DNA from: Candidatus Eiseniibacteriota bacterium
GTDB lineage: Bacteria > Eisenbacteria > RBG-16-71-46 > CAIMUX01
Reading direction: 5' to 3'
DNA length: 64,000 nt
Assembly: GCA_903844735.1 (NCBI GenBank)
Contig: CAIMUX010000129.1
Location: 1-64,000, forward strand
Shown: positions 21,518 through 31,295 of the stretch, one piece after another
Numbering within the stretch: the first letter of the stretch is position 1
How the letters are laid out: each line of letters starts with the position of its first letter
The notes under the pieces: generated by a model
The model's database searches: none
What the model was told of the DNA's origin: nothing
Seen by the model: the letters and a program-made list of their open reading frames with translations, nothing else
Made by a program: the position numbers and the translations under genes

Positions 21518-24403
21518 ATGAGCCTATCGAAGGACATAGACCGCTCGAAAGACATAGACCGTTCGAAAGACAAAGACCGTTCGAAAGACATCGACGCGCT
21601 GCTGCCGCTCGTCTCCAAGCCGACCCGGTATCTGGGGAACGAGTTCCACGCCGTGCACAAAGTGCCCACGAGCGAGACGGTGCAGTGGTGCCTCATCCTC
21701 CCCGAGGTCTACGAGATCGGCATGAGCCACTGGGGCCTCAAGATCCTCTACGAAATCCTAAACCAGAGGCCCGATGCGCTGGCCGAGCGCTGCTATGTCC
21801 CGTGGCTGGACATGGAGGCGCAGATGCGCCGCCACGGCGTGCCGCTATTCGCCCTCGAATCGCGGCGGCCGGTGCGCGAATTCGACTTCGTCGGGTTTTC
21901 ACTGCAGTACGAACTGACCTACACCAATGTCCTCAACTGCCTTGACCTGGCCGGCATCCCACTGCGCGCCGAGGACCGCGACGAACGCCACCCCTTCGTC
22001 ATCGCGGGCGGTCCCTGCGTGAGCAATCCCGAACCGACCTCCGACTTCTTCGATCTCTACCTGATCGGTGAGGCCGAAGAGGCGATCCACATCCTCACCG
22101 ATGCCTACCGCGGGCTGCGCGGCCGGCCCCGCGCCGAGATTCTGCGCGCGCTGGCCAAGCTACCCGGCATCTACGCACCGCTCATGTACGAGGCGACGTA
22201 CGGCGCCGACGGTCGTTTCCTTGGGCTCAATCCGCGATACGACGACATTCCGGCCCGCGTACAGCGGCAGTTCGTGAAGGACCTCGAGACCGCGCCATGG
22301 CCCGACCTGCCGTTGGTGCCGCTGCAAGGGATCGCCCAGGATCGCCTCGCTGTCGAAGTACTACGCGGCTGCACGCAGGGGTGCCGTTTCTGCCAGGCCG
22401 GTTACCTCTACCGGCCGATCCGCGAGCGCAGCCCGGAGAAGATCCTCGAGATCGCCGACGGCGGAATCCGCAACTCCGGCTGGAGCGATGTCGGCCTGGT
22501 TTCGCTCTCCACCGCCGATCACACGCAGTTGGGCCGCGTGGCGGATCTCTTGAATGCCCGCTTCGGCACCGACAAGGTGGCGCTGAGCCTGCCGTCGCTG
22601 CGCGCCGATGCGTTCGGCGTGGAGATCGCCGACCGGGTGCGCGAGACGCGCAAGACCGGCTTCACCTTCGCACCCGAGGCCGGAAGTGAACGACTCCGTC
22701 TCGCCATCAACAAGAACATCAAAGACGAGGTCTTCTTCGACGCCGCCCGAATCGCCTACGAGCGCGGCTGGCGCTTGATCAAGATGTACTTCATGGTCGG
22801 GCTGCCCACCGAGACCCGCGAGGATGTGGAGGGGATCGTCCGGTTCATCGACACGGTGCGCAACATCGGCCGGCAATACGGCCCCTCGTGCAGCGTGACC
22901 GCTTCGGTGGGAGCCTTCGTGCCGAAGAGCCACACGCCGTTTCAGTGGGAAGCGTTCGAGGGGCTGCAGCCGCTGCACGAGAAGATCGACTACCTCCGCT
23001 CCCGCATCTCCGGCCGGTGGGCGCGACTGAAGTGGCACGATGTCCTGACGTCCCATCTCGAAGCGGTCTTCTCCACCGGCGATCGCCGTCTGGGCCGGGC
23101 CATTGAACAGGCGTTCCGTGACGGTGCCCGTTTTGACGGTTGGACCGAGCATTTCGACCACGGCCGCTGGATGCGGGCCTTCGCGGCCACCGGGATCGAC
23201 CCGACGATGCACACCCGGGCGCGCGGTTTCGATGAGGCGCTGCCCTGGGACCACATCGACATCGGCGTCTTGAAGAACTGGCTGGTGCGCGAGCGGAAGA
23301 AGACCGAGCTGGGGGGAGAGGCCCCCGGCTCTCAGCTCACCCCCGACTGTCGCCACGGCGACTGCACCGCCTGCGGCATCCCGACTCAGCCCCACGACAC
23401 GAAACTCACGCCCGCGGTCGACGACGTCACGTTCCGGCAACTGCTGGCTAAGGCGAGGGCGGGGGCACCCGCACGCCTCGACACCGGCCTCACGTGGCCG
23501 GTGCGGATCAGCTTCGAGAAAGTCGGCCCGGCACGTTTTCTCTCGCACCTCGAGATGGGAACCGTGCTGGCCCGTGCTTTTCGCATGGCGCGGGTACCGC
23601 TCGTCTTCAGCGTGGGGCATCACCCGCACCCGAAGCTCGCCTTCGGACCGCCACTGCCGGTGGGGATCGATGGGCTCGCGGAACTCATCGACGCGGAACT
23701 GCTCGAGCCCTGGAGCAAAGGACTGGTGGAGCGGCTGAACACGGTTCTACCGGAGGGGCTGCGCATCCTCGGTGGCGAGGCGCTGCCGGCCATCCCGAAC
23801 CTGCGTCGCCCATCGCTGGCGCAATTGGCCCGGCGGGCGCGCTACCGTCTCGACCTGGTCGATCTGCCCGAGGCGCGACGCATCCACTTCGCCGCCACGG
23901 CACTTGCTTTCGCGGCCATGGAGTCGTGCGTGGTGGAACGGACGTATTGGACGCCGGAGAGCTCGAGGGAGGTGCTGGACTGGGAGGCGCCGATGGACAC
24001 GGCGGTCGGTAGCGCCGAGGGGACACCGGCGCGCGACGACGGCGCGGACAACGCCTCGACCAGAACTCGAAACCGGGACGACGGTCACGGCCGTCGCCCG
24101 CCTGGGAAGGTGAAGGAGACCCGCCGGGTCGACCTGAAGCAGGCGCTGCTGCGGTTGGAACCGGCAGGGGACGAGGCGTCGCCGGACGTGAGCCGCGACG
24201 GGACGAAGAGGCCGCCCGCACCCGGGCCCGCCACAGGATGCTCCTGGATCATGGATGCTTGGCTCGACCACCCGCGAGGCCACGTGGCGAATCCGCGCGT
24301 GGTCTTAGAGCAGCTCTTTCACCTCTCTCCCGAGGAACAAGCTCGCGTCCAGGTTACTCGGGAGGCGATCCTTCGTGAGGATGGGACCCGGCTCGCAGGG
24401 TAG
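21518..24403 (+). CDS. B12-binding/radical SAM protein fused to DUF2344 (TIGR03960-TIGR03936 type)
   Basis: 961 residues from ATG 21518 (AAAGGAT at the right distance; ATG 21512 is too close to it). Residues about 1-28 are an odd tandem SKDIDR repeat. Then follow the family start LLPLVSKPTRYLGNEFHAVH, a B12-binding-like domain (PEVYEIGMSHWGLKILYEIL), the radical SAM core with CxxxCxxC in GCTQGCRFCQAGYLYRP, TADHTQLGRVADLL and FAPEAGSERLR. The C-terminal part (from about residue 660) is DUF2344: RISFEKVGPARFLSHLEMG, HHPHPKLAFGPPLPVGI. Such fusions are widespread; the reaction is unknown, with RNA modification often suspected. The last 150 residues contain a low-complexity Asp/Arg-rich insert. 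Confidence 0.9.
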   Translation: MSLSKDIDRSKDIDRSKDKDRSKDIDALLPLVSKPTRYLGNEFHAVHKVPTSETVQWCLILPEVYEIGMSHWGLKILYEILNQRPDALAERCYVPWLDMEAQMRRHGVPLFALESRRPVREFDFVGFSLQYELTYTNVLNCLDLAGIPLRAEDRDERHPFVIAGGPCVSNPEPTSDFFDLYLIGEAEEAIHILTDAYRGLRGRPRAEILRALAKLPGIYAPLMYEATYGADGRFLGLNPRYDDIPARVQRQFVKDLETAPWPDLPLVPLQGIAQDRLAVEVLRGCTQGCRFCQAGYLYRPIRERSPEKILEIADGGIRNSGWSDVGLVSLSTADHTQLGRVADLLNARFGTDKVALSLPSLRADAFGVEIADRVRETRKTGFTFAPEAGSERLRLAINKNIKDEVFFDAARIAYERGWRLIKMYFMVGLPTETREDVEGIVRFIDTVRNIGRQYGPSCSVTASVGAFVPKSHTPFQWEAFEGLQPLHEKIDYLRSRISGRWARLKWHDVLTSHLEAVFSTGDRRLGRAIEQAFRDGARFDGWTEHFDHGRWMRAFAATGIDPTMHTRARGFDEALPWDHIDIGVLKNWLVRERKKTELGGEAPGSQLTPDCRHGDCTACGIPTQPHDTKLTPAVDDVTFRQLLAKARAGAPARLDTGLTWPVRISFEKVGPARFLSHLEMGTVLARAFRMARVPLVFSVGHHPHPKLAFGPPLPVGIDGLAELIDAELLEPWSKGLVERLNTVLPEGLRILGGEALPAIPNLRRPSLAQLARRARYRLDLVDLPEARRIHFAATALAFAAMESCVVERTYWTPESSREVLDWEAPMDTAVGSAEGTPARDDGADNASTRTRNRDDGHGRRPPGKVKETRRVDLKQALLRLEPAGDEASPDVSRDGTKRPPAPGPATGCSWIMDAWLDHPRGHVANPRVVLEQLFHLSPEEQARVQVTREAILREDGTRLAG
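21527..21598 (+). repeat. In-frame 18-bp tandem repeat, four units, at the radical SAM N-terminus
   Basis: Units of TCGAAAGACATAGACCGT type encode SKDIDR, SKDIDR, SKDKDR and SKDIDA. The copies differ by only a few bases, so the array is recent, and it separates the start codon from the conserved domain. Confidence 0.92.
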
Positions 24404-24579
24404 GATCGCCGGGCGCGTCGGTTCTTGCCCGCTGGGACGTTCTGCGCCATCATCGCCGCGGTGAGGGAGCTGACCGGTCCGGCGGATCACGAGCGGGAGG
24501 CAGGGGCGATACTCAGCCCTGCCGATCACGACGAGGACGCGTGGGCGATACCCGGTCTTGCCGAACGCCAGGAGGATGC

Positions 24580-27531
24580 ATGTCCGACCCCCAGCCCAGC
24601 CCGACCGCCACCTGCAAGGCGGGCGACGAACTCCACGGTTTCCGGATTACCCGCGTTACCCACATTCCCGAGATCCGGGTCACGGCCTATGAGGCGGTCC
24701 ATGAAGTGACCGGAGCCCAGGTCCTGCACCTGCACAGCGACGACCGGGAGAACTGGTACGCGACCACCTTCCGCACGCCGCCGCCCGATTCCACCGGCGT
24801 GGCCCACATTCTCGAGCACTCGGTGCTGGCGGGATCGAGGAAGTACCCGGTACGGGACGCCTTCAACGAGTTGGGCAAGGGCTCGTTACGGACGTTTCTC
24901 AACGCCTTCACTGCTCCCGATTTCACCTGCTACCCGGTGGCGAGCCAGGTGCGCGCCGACTTTTACAATCTCGCCGCTGTATACACCGACCTCGTGCTAC
25001 GTCCGCTCCTGCGGGAAAACACGTTCCGGCAGGAAGGGCATCATCTGGAGGTAGGCGAGGACGGAACCCTCACGGTGAGCGGAATTGTGTACAACGAAAT
25101 GAAGGGGGCCTACTCGTCGCCGGAGCGGGTGGCCGAGAGCACGACGCTACAGGCGCTTTTCCCTGACACCCCCTACGGCGTCGAATCGGGCGGACACCCG
25201 GACCGGATCCCGGACCTGACATATGAGGGTTTCCGGGAGTTCCATCGCCGTTTCTACTCGCCGAGCAACTGCCGCGTCTTCTTCTACGGGAACATCCCGA
25301 CAGCCGACCACCTGGCCTTCCTCGCTTCGCAGCTTACGGGGTTCGCCCGCCTCGATGTCGACTCCGCGGTGCCGGAGCAGGGGCAGTGGACCGCGCCGCG
25401 GCGAGTGCAGAAGCACTATCCGGCCGGCCCCGACGAGCCGTTGGAGCACAAGACCACCGTGAACATCGCCTGGCTGACCGCGCCAATGGGCGACGCGGCA
25501 GAGCGGCTGGTCTTGGAGGTGCTGGCCGAAGCGCTGGTGGGCAACGCCGCGGGGCCGTTGCGTCAGGCGTTAGTCGACTCAGGGCTGGGCGAGGACCTGT
25601 CGCCCAGCACAGGTCTGCAGAGCTGGTTTCGGCAGTTGCCGTTCGTCGTCGGATTGCGCGGCACCGACCCACAGAAGGCGGCCGAGATCGAGTCGCTGGC
25701 CCTTTCCACGCTGGAGACGATCGCCCGGGACGGATTGCCCGGCGATCTCATCGAGGCGGCACTCCACCAGGTGGAATTCAAGGGAAGGGAGATCTCGCCG
25801 CAGCGTGCGTTGGAGCACCTCTTCCGCTGCATGGTCTGCTGGTTGCACGACCTCGATCCCGTAGAGCCGTTGCGTTTCCCCACACTAGTGGCGGCACTCC
25901 GCGAGCGGTGGGGGCGCGAACCGCATCTCTTCCGGGACGCGGCCCGCCGTTGGCTGGTGGAGAATCAGCACCGGGTCTGCGCCGTCGTCGCGCCCAGCCG
26001 CACCCTTGCGGCCGAAAGTGAGACCAGGCTGCGCGAGCGGTTGGCGGGCCTGCAGGCGACCATGAGTCAGGAGACGATCGCGGAGATCCGCCGCAATGCC
26101 GAAGCGCTGCTCGATGAACAGCGCGCCAAGGAGACACCGGAAGCGCTCGCCACCCTGCCTCAGCTCCGGTTGGACCAGATCCCCCGCGAGGCGGAGACGC
26201 TTCCAGGAACGCAGCGCGACGAATCCGGTGTACCGATCCACGAACACGATATCTTCACCAACGGGGTCGCTTACCTCGACATTCTCTTCGACGTTTCCGA
26301 CCTGTCCGAACAGATGCAGGCACTGTTGCCGCTCTTCGGCGCGGCCTGCACCGGCATGGGCGCGGCAGGGCAGGATTACGCCGCCTTCGCCACCCGCCAG
26401 TCACTCGTCACCGGCGGCGTCGACTTCGAGCTGAAGGCGCGCGATCGCCTCCGAGGCGAGGGGACAATCCAGCTCTTCGCGCTGCGCGCAGGCGCACTCG
26501 CGCGCAACATTCCGCAGATGGTGGATGTGATTCGTGATGTCCTGGTGAGTGGCGACCTCAATGACGCAGTGCGCCTGAAGGATATTCTCTCCGAAGAACG
26601 GAACGGCCACCGCGCGGTCATCGGGCCACGCGGGCATCTGTTCGCCTGGCGATCGGCCGCGGCCTCGCTCTCTCTCGCCGGCTGGCGCGACGAACAGTGG
26701 CATGGCGTCACCCAGGCGCGCTTTCTCAGCGAGCTGGCCCGGGCGTACGAATCGGACGGCGACCGGATCCGCGACGACCTGCGCCGCGTGCGTGACGCGG
26801 TATTCCGCCGCGGGCGCGCCGTGCTCAACCTGACAGGCGACGCCGAGAGCCTGGCGGCGCTGCGCGGGCCGGTGGCGGAGTTGCTGGGCGGCCTGACGTC
26901 GGGCGGCACTCCCGCGGCCGAGGCCCTGCCCGCGATGCCGCGTCACAGCCGGGGTTGGGTGCTGCCCGGCAGCGTCTGCTACGTGGCGCGCGTCTACCCG
27001 GTGCCCAAACACAACGACCCGGAGGCGCCCGCGCTCATGGCACTTGCCTCGCACTTCGGCGACGGGATTTTGTACAAGAAAATCAGGGTCGAGGGTGGCG
27101 CCTACGGCGGCATGGCGGTGTACAACCCGAACCTAGGCCAGTTCGCGCTCCTCTCCTACCGCGACCCGAACCTGGAAAAGACGCTCGATGTCTACGACAG
27201 AGCTTTTGCGGGGTTCATCGAAGAGGAAATCGACGCCGACACCCTGCGCAAGGTCATCATAGGGACCGTGGCCGACCTCGACCGGCCGATGCATCCCGCC
27301 ACGCGCGGCCGGATCGCTTTCGAGCGGAAACTGGCCGGCGTGACCGATGAGGACCGGCAGCGATTCCGTACGTCGCTGCTGGCACTCGATGTCGATTCGA
27401 TGCGCCGCGCATCACGCGCGTGGCTGCTCGGGGCGGCCGAGGTGCGTCAGGCGGTGGTGGCGCCGAAGGAGAGAATCGAGGCGGCCAATGCCACGCTGGC
27501 GGTGCCGTTTGAGATCGAGGGCGTGGAGTAG
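24580..27531 (+). CDS. M16C metalloprotease (presequence protease/PreP-like)
   Basis: 983 residues from ATG 24580 behind GGAGG. The inverted zinc motif HxxEH is HILEH in TGVAHILEHSVLAGSRKYPV, with the downstream Glu in GIVYNEMKGAYSSPERV. The length and the two-lobed layout with a central linker match M16C enzymes (PreP/falcilysin type), which degrade free peptides in an enclosed chamber. The C-terminal lobe has the substrate-binding GGAYGGMAVYNPNLGQFALL segment. No signal peptide is visible, so it is probably cytoplasmic. It lies 176 bases after the radical SAM gene and may be co-transcribed. Confidence 0.93.
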   Translation: MSDPQPSPTATCKAGDELHGFRITRVTHIPEIRVTAYEAVHEVTGAQVLHLHSDDRENWYATTFRTPPPDSTGVAHILEHSVLAGSRKYPVRDAFNELGKGSLRTFLNAFTAPDFTCYPVASQVRADFYNLAAVYTDLVLRPLLRENTFRQEGHHLEVGEDGTLTVSGIVYNEMKGAYSSPERVAESTTLQALFPDTPYGVESGGHPDRIPDLTYEGFREFHRRFYSPSNCRVFFYGNIPTADHLAFLASQLTGFARLDVDSAVPEQGQWTAPRRVQKHYPAGPDEPLEHKTTVNIAWLTAPMGDAAERLVLEVLAEALVGNAAGPLRQALVDSGLGEDLSPSTGLQSWFRQLPFVVGLRGTDPQKAAEIESLALSTLETIARDGLPGDLIEAALHQVEFKGREISPQRALEHLFRCMVCWLHDLDPVEPLRFPTLVAALRERWGREPHLFRDAARRWLVENQHRVCAVVAPSRTLAAESETRLRERLAGLQATMSQETIAEIRRNAEALLDEQRAKETPEALATLPQLRLDQIPREAETLPGTQRDESGVPIHEHDIFTNGVAYLDILFDVSDLSEQMQALLPLFGAACTGMGAAGQDYAAFATRQSLVTGGVDFELKARDRLRGEGTIQLFALRAGALARNIPQMVDVIRDVLVSGDLNDAVRLKDILSEERNGHRAVIGPRGHLFAWRSAAASLSLAGWRDEQWHGVTQARFLSELARAYESDGDRIRDDLRRVRDAVFRRGRAVLNLTGDAESLAALRGPVAELLGGLTSGGTPAAEALPAMPRHSRGWVLPGSVCYVARVYPVPKHNDPEAPALMALASHFGDGILYKKIRVEGGAYGGMAVYNPNLGQFALLSYRDPNLEKTLDVYDRAFAGFIEEEIDADTLRKVIIGTVADLDRPMHPATRGRIAFERKLAGVTDEDRQRFRTSLLALDVDSMRRASRAWLLGAAEVRQAVVAPKERIEAANATLAVPFEIEGVE

Positions 27532-27569
27532 AATCAGCAACACGAAGCAGATCGTGCCGCGGCGCGGCA

Positions 27570-30500
27570 TTATCTGGCTGCTGGGGCAGCAGCGGCGATG
27601 GCGCGCTCCCAAGCCCGCAGCACCAAAGGATCGGTCTCGTCGCGCATTCGCAGACGCAGGAACGCCAGAGTTTCCGGGTCCCCGAGCTTGCCCAGCGATT
27701 CGATCGCCGCGGCGCGTACCGCCGGGTCGGTGTCGGGAGGATCCATCGCCGCCATGAGCGCGCGTCGCACCAGACCGCGAGCCTCCACTCCGGCGCCTTT
27801 GGTGCTGTCGGCATAGGAAACCCCGATGCGGCCGAGGGTCCGCAGCCGCAGCACATCCTGGGACAGCGCCGTGTTGACCAGTGTCGCCACCGCCGCCGCC
27901 CGGAACGACCCCAGAGCCGCGCTCGCCGCCGACCGCACCGTCAAAGCCGGATCATCCAGCATCGCAGCGAATGTTCCCACGGAGGCCGTGTCCTTGAGCG
28001 CCTGCAGCGCCACGACCGACACGATCCGGCGCCGCTCCTTCGCATCGCGTAGGAACGGTCGGATCGCGGGCCGTGCGGCCGGATCGCCGATGTTCCCCAG
28101 CGCCTGGATCACGCGGTTCAGGTGCTTCTCCTGCTTCGGATCGCGGAGCATCGCTTCGAGGTCGCCGCGCGCTTCCTTGCGTTTCATCTCTCCGAGAAGC
28201 GAGATGACATTGCGCTGCACCCAGATGTTCGGGTCGGTGAGCCGTGGCCGGATCAGCGCGGTGAACGAGTCCGGCTGCGACTTGCCGACTTCGAGAAGGT
28301 TGCGATAGACCAGCCCGTCCTGCGAGTCGAGGCCCGTTTGCAGCGCATAGCGCACCGCCGGCATCCCCTTGGTCAGCAGCGCTGCCCGGGCCCGCGCCAC
28401 CTTTTCGCGAGCGCTCCCGACCTCCCAGATGCAGGAGGTTTCCCATAGTTCCTCGACCGTGCGCGCCGAATCGGCGGCAGTGAGCACCGGCGGCGGGATC
28501 ACCTCCGCGGGCATGACCACGTCGCGGGCCAGATCGATGCCGATCGCGTACAGGTCCGAGGACCAGACCGCACCGTCCTTTGCGAAGGTGCCGGTGTACG
28601 TGTCCTTCCCCTCGAGGTCGAGGAAGATCCCCGACCCGCAGAAGCCGCGATTCCAGGTCAGCGCCCCCTGACCGACGCCGGGAGTGGCGTACGTGTCGTC
28701 GCCCAGTCCGTCGATGAAAATCGCGGTCGAATTGGTGATGCTCATCCCCTGGCCGTCGCTCACCACGTAGTAGTCGTTGCCCCCGTCATCCAGGAGCATC
28801 CCCACCGACAGGTCGTGCGCCGTCCCCTGGGTCACACCCAGCTTGCAGACATAGTGGTCGTCGCCGCCGCGATCGTGCAGCGAACCGACGGATAGATGGA
28901 TCCCCGCTCCCTGCGCGTACTGCGTCGCGAGGTAGCGGTCGTTTCCCCCTCCGTCATACTGCAGCCCCAGGGAATACCAGTAGCTCGCTCCCTGGGCGTA
29001 GACCTCGGCGTCGTAGAAATCATTCCCCTCTTCGTCACACAGAATCCCGATGCCGCCCCCCGCGCGCGGCCGGAAACCGATCGAGAACCCCTGGGAGAGT
29101 GACTGGAAATCGTTCGGCAAGAGCGGCCGGTGCAAATAGCGCCCGCCCGAGCGGTAGACATCGTTGCCGGTGCGGTCGTACAGAAGCCCGATGCCGAAGG
29201 TCGAGGCAAACCCCTGTGACTGCCGCGCGCATAGGTAGGTGTCGTTGTCGTCCCAGCGGATCGGTCTCGAGCCGGTGCCGGGCACCTTCACCAGGCCCTG
29301 CTGATAGGCCAGATCTTTTTCCGGCTCAGGCCCCGGCGGCGGATCGGCCGGCGATTCCGAGACCAGCACACCGATGCCGAACGCGCCCGCACCCTCGCAA
29401 AGGTTGCGACCTTCGAAGAGATCGCGCCCTCCGCCGTCGAAAAGGAATCCGCCGCCGAAGAAGGCGGCACCGTTGCTGCCATCCTCTCCGCGGTAGATGT
29501 CGTCGCCGGAGCGATCGATCAGCGCCGCGACGCCGAGCACCGCGCCACCGAGACAGAACGAGCGTCCCTGGGTATCGTAGAGGTCGTTGCCGCCCAGATC
29601 GACGATGGCGCCGAGCGGCCGGAAGATCCCTCCCACCGCCGAGGCGGCGCGCCCGCGATACACGTCGTCTCCCCCGGGGTCGAAGACGAACGCCGCGGCA
29701 CGCAGAACCTCGGGTGAGTAGTCGTTCGGGCCGGCGCCGCCGATGATGAGCAGACCCCACGGCGTGTCGCGTATCGCGGTGACGCCGCCGGTGACCCCCT
29801 CCAGTGCTCGATTGGCGTCCGGCGGTGACTCGCCCGCGTCTGGCGCTGACGTCGCTGTGCCCCTCGATGGCCGGGCGGCACCGGAAGTCCACGGCTGCAG
29901 CGGCGTGAGCGACGTCTCGAACCGTCCCAGCGCCGCGAGAAAGAGCCGCGATGCGTCGGTAAGCGATCCGCGGTCCAGCTTCACAGCCGCGTCCAACACC
30001 GGACCTTCGGACCACTTCAGCGTGGTATCGACCGGCGCGCCGGCCTCGAAGTGAAGGAGCCCCTTGCGACCCTTGTCGCCGGGGTCCTCGCCGTCGCCCC
30101 AGAACGCCGGCGCGAGCGTGAGAATCCGCGCTCGATCCTCCGGCGTGAACTTGGCGAACGCCATGTTGAGGGCCGCTTCCGCGACGGTACAGTCGCCGAT
30201 GAAGGCCGCCACCGCGGCATCGAAATCGGCCGGAGGCGTCGCTGCCGGCAATCCACCGGCGTTCGGGGCATCGCCACGTCCGGGCGCTTCCACGATTTCA
30301 CCCAGCCTCGCCGCCAGCTCGGGCAGGTCCGCATGGACGGCGCGGACTTCATTGAGCGTCCGGTCGTGCCAGCCCGGCAGCTTCAGCGGATCGTTGAGGA
30401 TCTCCTCCACAATGGCGAGACGGAACGTGTCGTCGTCGGCATAGAGCTTGTCGAACCCCAACTCCTCCGGCTTGATCGCGAGGTACTCCAGAGCCCTGCC

Positions 30501-30878
30501 GAGCGTCGCCGCGGCGAGGGAGTCAAGCCCTTCGACGCGGAGAGACGGCTTGTGCGCGGCCACGCCGCCAGACGCCGGTCCCGGTTCCGCCATCCCGGCC
30601 AAGACGCATCCCGGGATCAGCGCAGAGAGAACCAACACCGCAGCCCCGACCTTCGACAACGCCCGGATCGGTGATGACGGTGCCCAAGCGGATGGCCGTG
30701 CCGAGGGCAGAGCCGGAGCCGATGACGACGCCCAGGTAGAAACCGGAGCCGATGACCACGCTGACGATAACGCCTGAGCCGGTGTTCGTGCTGCCGTTCG
30801 ACTGCGCCGCTGCTGCATCCAACCGTGGAAACCGGGTACGACGCGCCGAGAGGCGTGGGTGATTCGACCAAGAGCCAC
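27570..30878 (-). CDS. Large exported protein with GGxDxY solenoid repeats and HEAT repeats
   Basis: 1102 residues from GTG 30878, chosen because AGGAGG lies 8 bases upstream. A long Ala/Ser/Pro-rich N-terminus (repetitive at the DNA level) precedes a hydrophobic stretch VGAAVLVLSALIPGCVLAG near residues 77-95, possibly a late signal or lipoprotein anchor. Residues about 395-765 contain twelve units with the core DxxGxDxY (GGDDVYRG, GGNDLYDT, SGDDIYRG, TGNDVYRS, EGNDFYDA, GGNDYYVV and others) separated by QGxxxxxGxGxLxD linkers. These resemble RTX calcium sites but with longer spacing. The C-terminal 300 residues are HEAT-like helical repeats (LGEMKRKEARGDLEAML, IQALGNIGDPAARPAI, ESLGKLGDPETLAFL). 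Function unknown; probably a cell-surface or periplasmic scaffold. Confidence 0.8.
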   Translation of the reverse strand: MALGRITHASRRVVPGFHGWMQQRRSRTAARTPAQALSSAWSSAPVSTWASSSAPALPSARPSAWAPSSPIRALSKVGAAVLVLSALIPGCVLAGMAEPGPASGGVAAHKPSLRVEGLDSLAAATLGRALEYLAIKPEELGFDKLYADDDTFRLAIVEEILNDPLKLPGWHDRTLNEVRAVHADLPELAARLGEIVEAPGRGDAPNAGGLPAATPPADFDAAVAAFIGDCTVAEAALNMAFAKFTPEDRARILTLAPAFWGDGEDPGDKGRKGLLHFEAGAPVDTTLKWSEGPVLDAAVKLDRGSLTDASRLFLAALGRFETSLTPLQPWTSGAARPSRGTATSAPDAGESPPDANRALEGVTGGVTAIRDTPWGLLIIGGAGPNDYSPEVLRAAAFVFDPGGDDVYRGRAASAVGGIFRPLGAIVDLGGNDLYDTQGRSFCLGGAVLGVAALIDRSGDDIYRGEDGSNGAAFFGGGFLFDGGGRDLFEGRNLCEGAGAFGIGVLVSESPADPPPGPEPEKDLAYQQGLVKVPGTGSRPIRWDDNDTYLCARQSQGFASTFGIGLLYDRTGNDVYRSGGRYLHRPLLPNDFQSLSQGFSIGFRPRAGGGIGILCDEEGNDFYDAEVYAQGASYWYSLGLQYDGGGNDRYLATQYAQGAGIHLSVGSLHDRGGDDHYVCKLGVTQGTAHDLSVGMLLDDGGNDYYVVSDGQGMSITNSTAIFIDGLGDDTYATPGVGQGALTWNRGFCGSGIFLDLEGKDTYTGTFAKDGAVWSSDLYAIGIDLARDVVMPAEVIPPPVLTAADSARTVEELWETSCIWEVGSAREKVARARAALLTKGMPAVRYALQTGLDSQDGLVYRNLLEVGKSQPDSFTALIRPRLTDPNIWVQRNVISLLGEMKRKEARGDLEAMLRDPKQEKHLNRVIQALGNIGDPAARPAIRPFLRDAKERRRIVSVVALQALKDTASVGTFAAMLDDPALTVRSAASAALGSFRAAAVATLVNTALSQDVLRLRTLGRIGVSYADSTKGAGVEARGLVRRALMAAMDPPDTDPAVRAAAIESLGKLGDPETLAFLRLRMRDETDPLVLRAWERAIAAAAPAAR

Positions 30879-31295
30879 GACGGTGTCCTCCTCTAGGGAT
30901 CGGTTCGGGGTCGGATAAGGACAGTATGCACGAGATGATCATGGAACCGCAGCGGCACCTCGATCTCACCGGCGATGGCACGGCGCGGCTGCACGCTTCC
31001 GAGGATCGCAGCGCCGCTGATGCCAGGGAGAGATCGGCTCACGCTCCCTGCTCACGTTTATTCGGCGGGCGGAAGGACTCGACCTTCCGGTCGTGCCGGC
31101 AGAAAGGCCGGCGCATGCAAGATCCGGGTCAATCGAACGGGCGGCCGGGAAGGAACCCGGCCGCTCGCCGCATGCATCGCTACCGGAATCTACGCCCGGG
31201 TGACGCCTCCAGGCCGTCGGTCAGCCCAGCGCTGCGCCTGAGCTGCGGACGCCAAAGGCGGCCGGCTGCTCCGAGCGCTTGATACTCGATAGATG
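30879..31295. other. Intergenic region with two GC hairpins
   Basis: 417 bases between the start of the solenoid protein and the end of icd. A perfect 9-bp stem at 31141-31164 (GCGGCCGGG, AAGGAA, CCCGGCCGC) and a 6-bp palindromic stem GCCGGC-AGAAAG-GCCGGC just upstream could end icd transcription, but neither has a T-tract. No credible gene. Confidence 0.45.
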
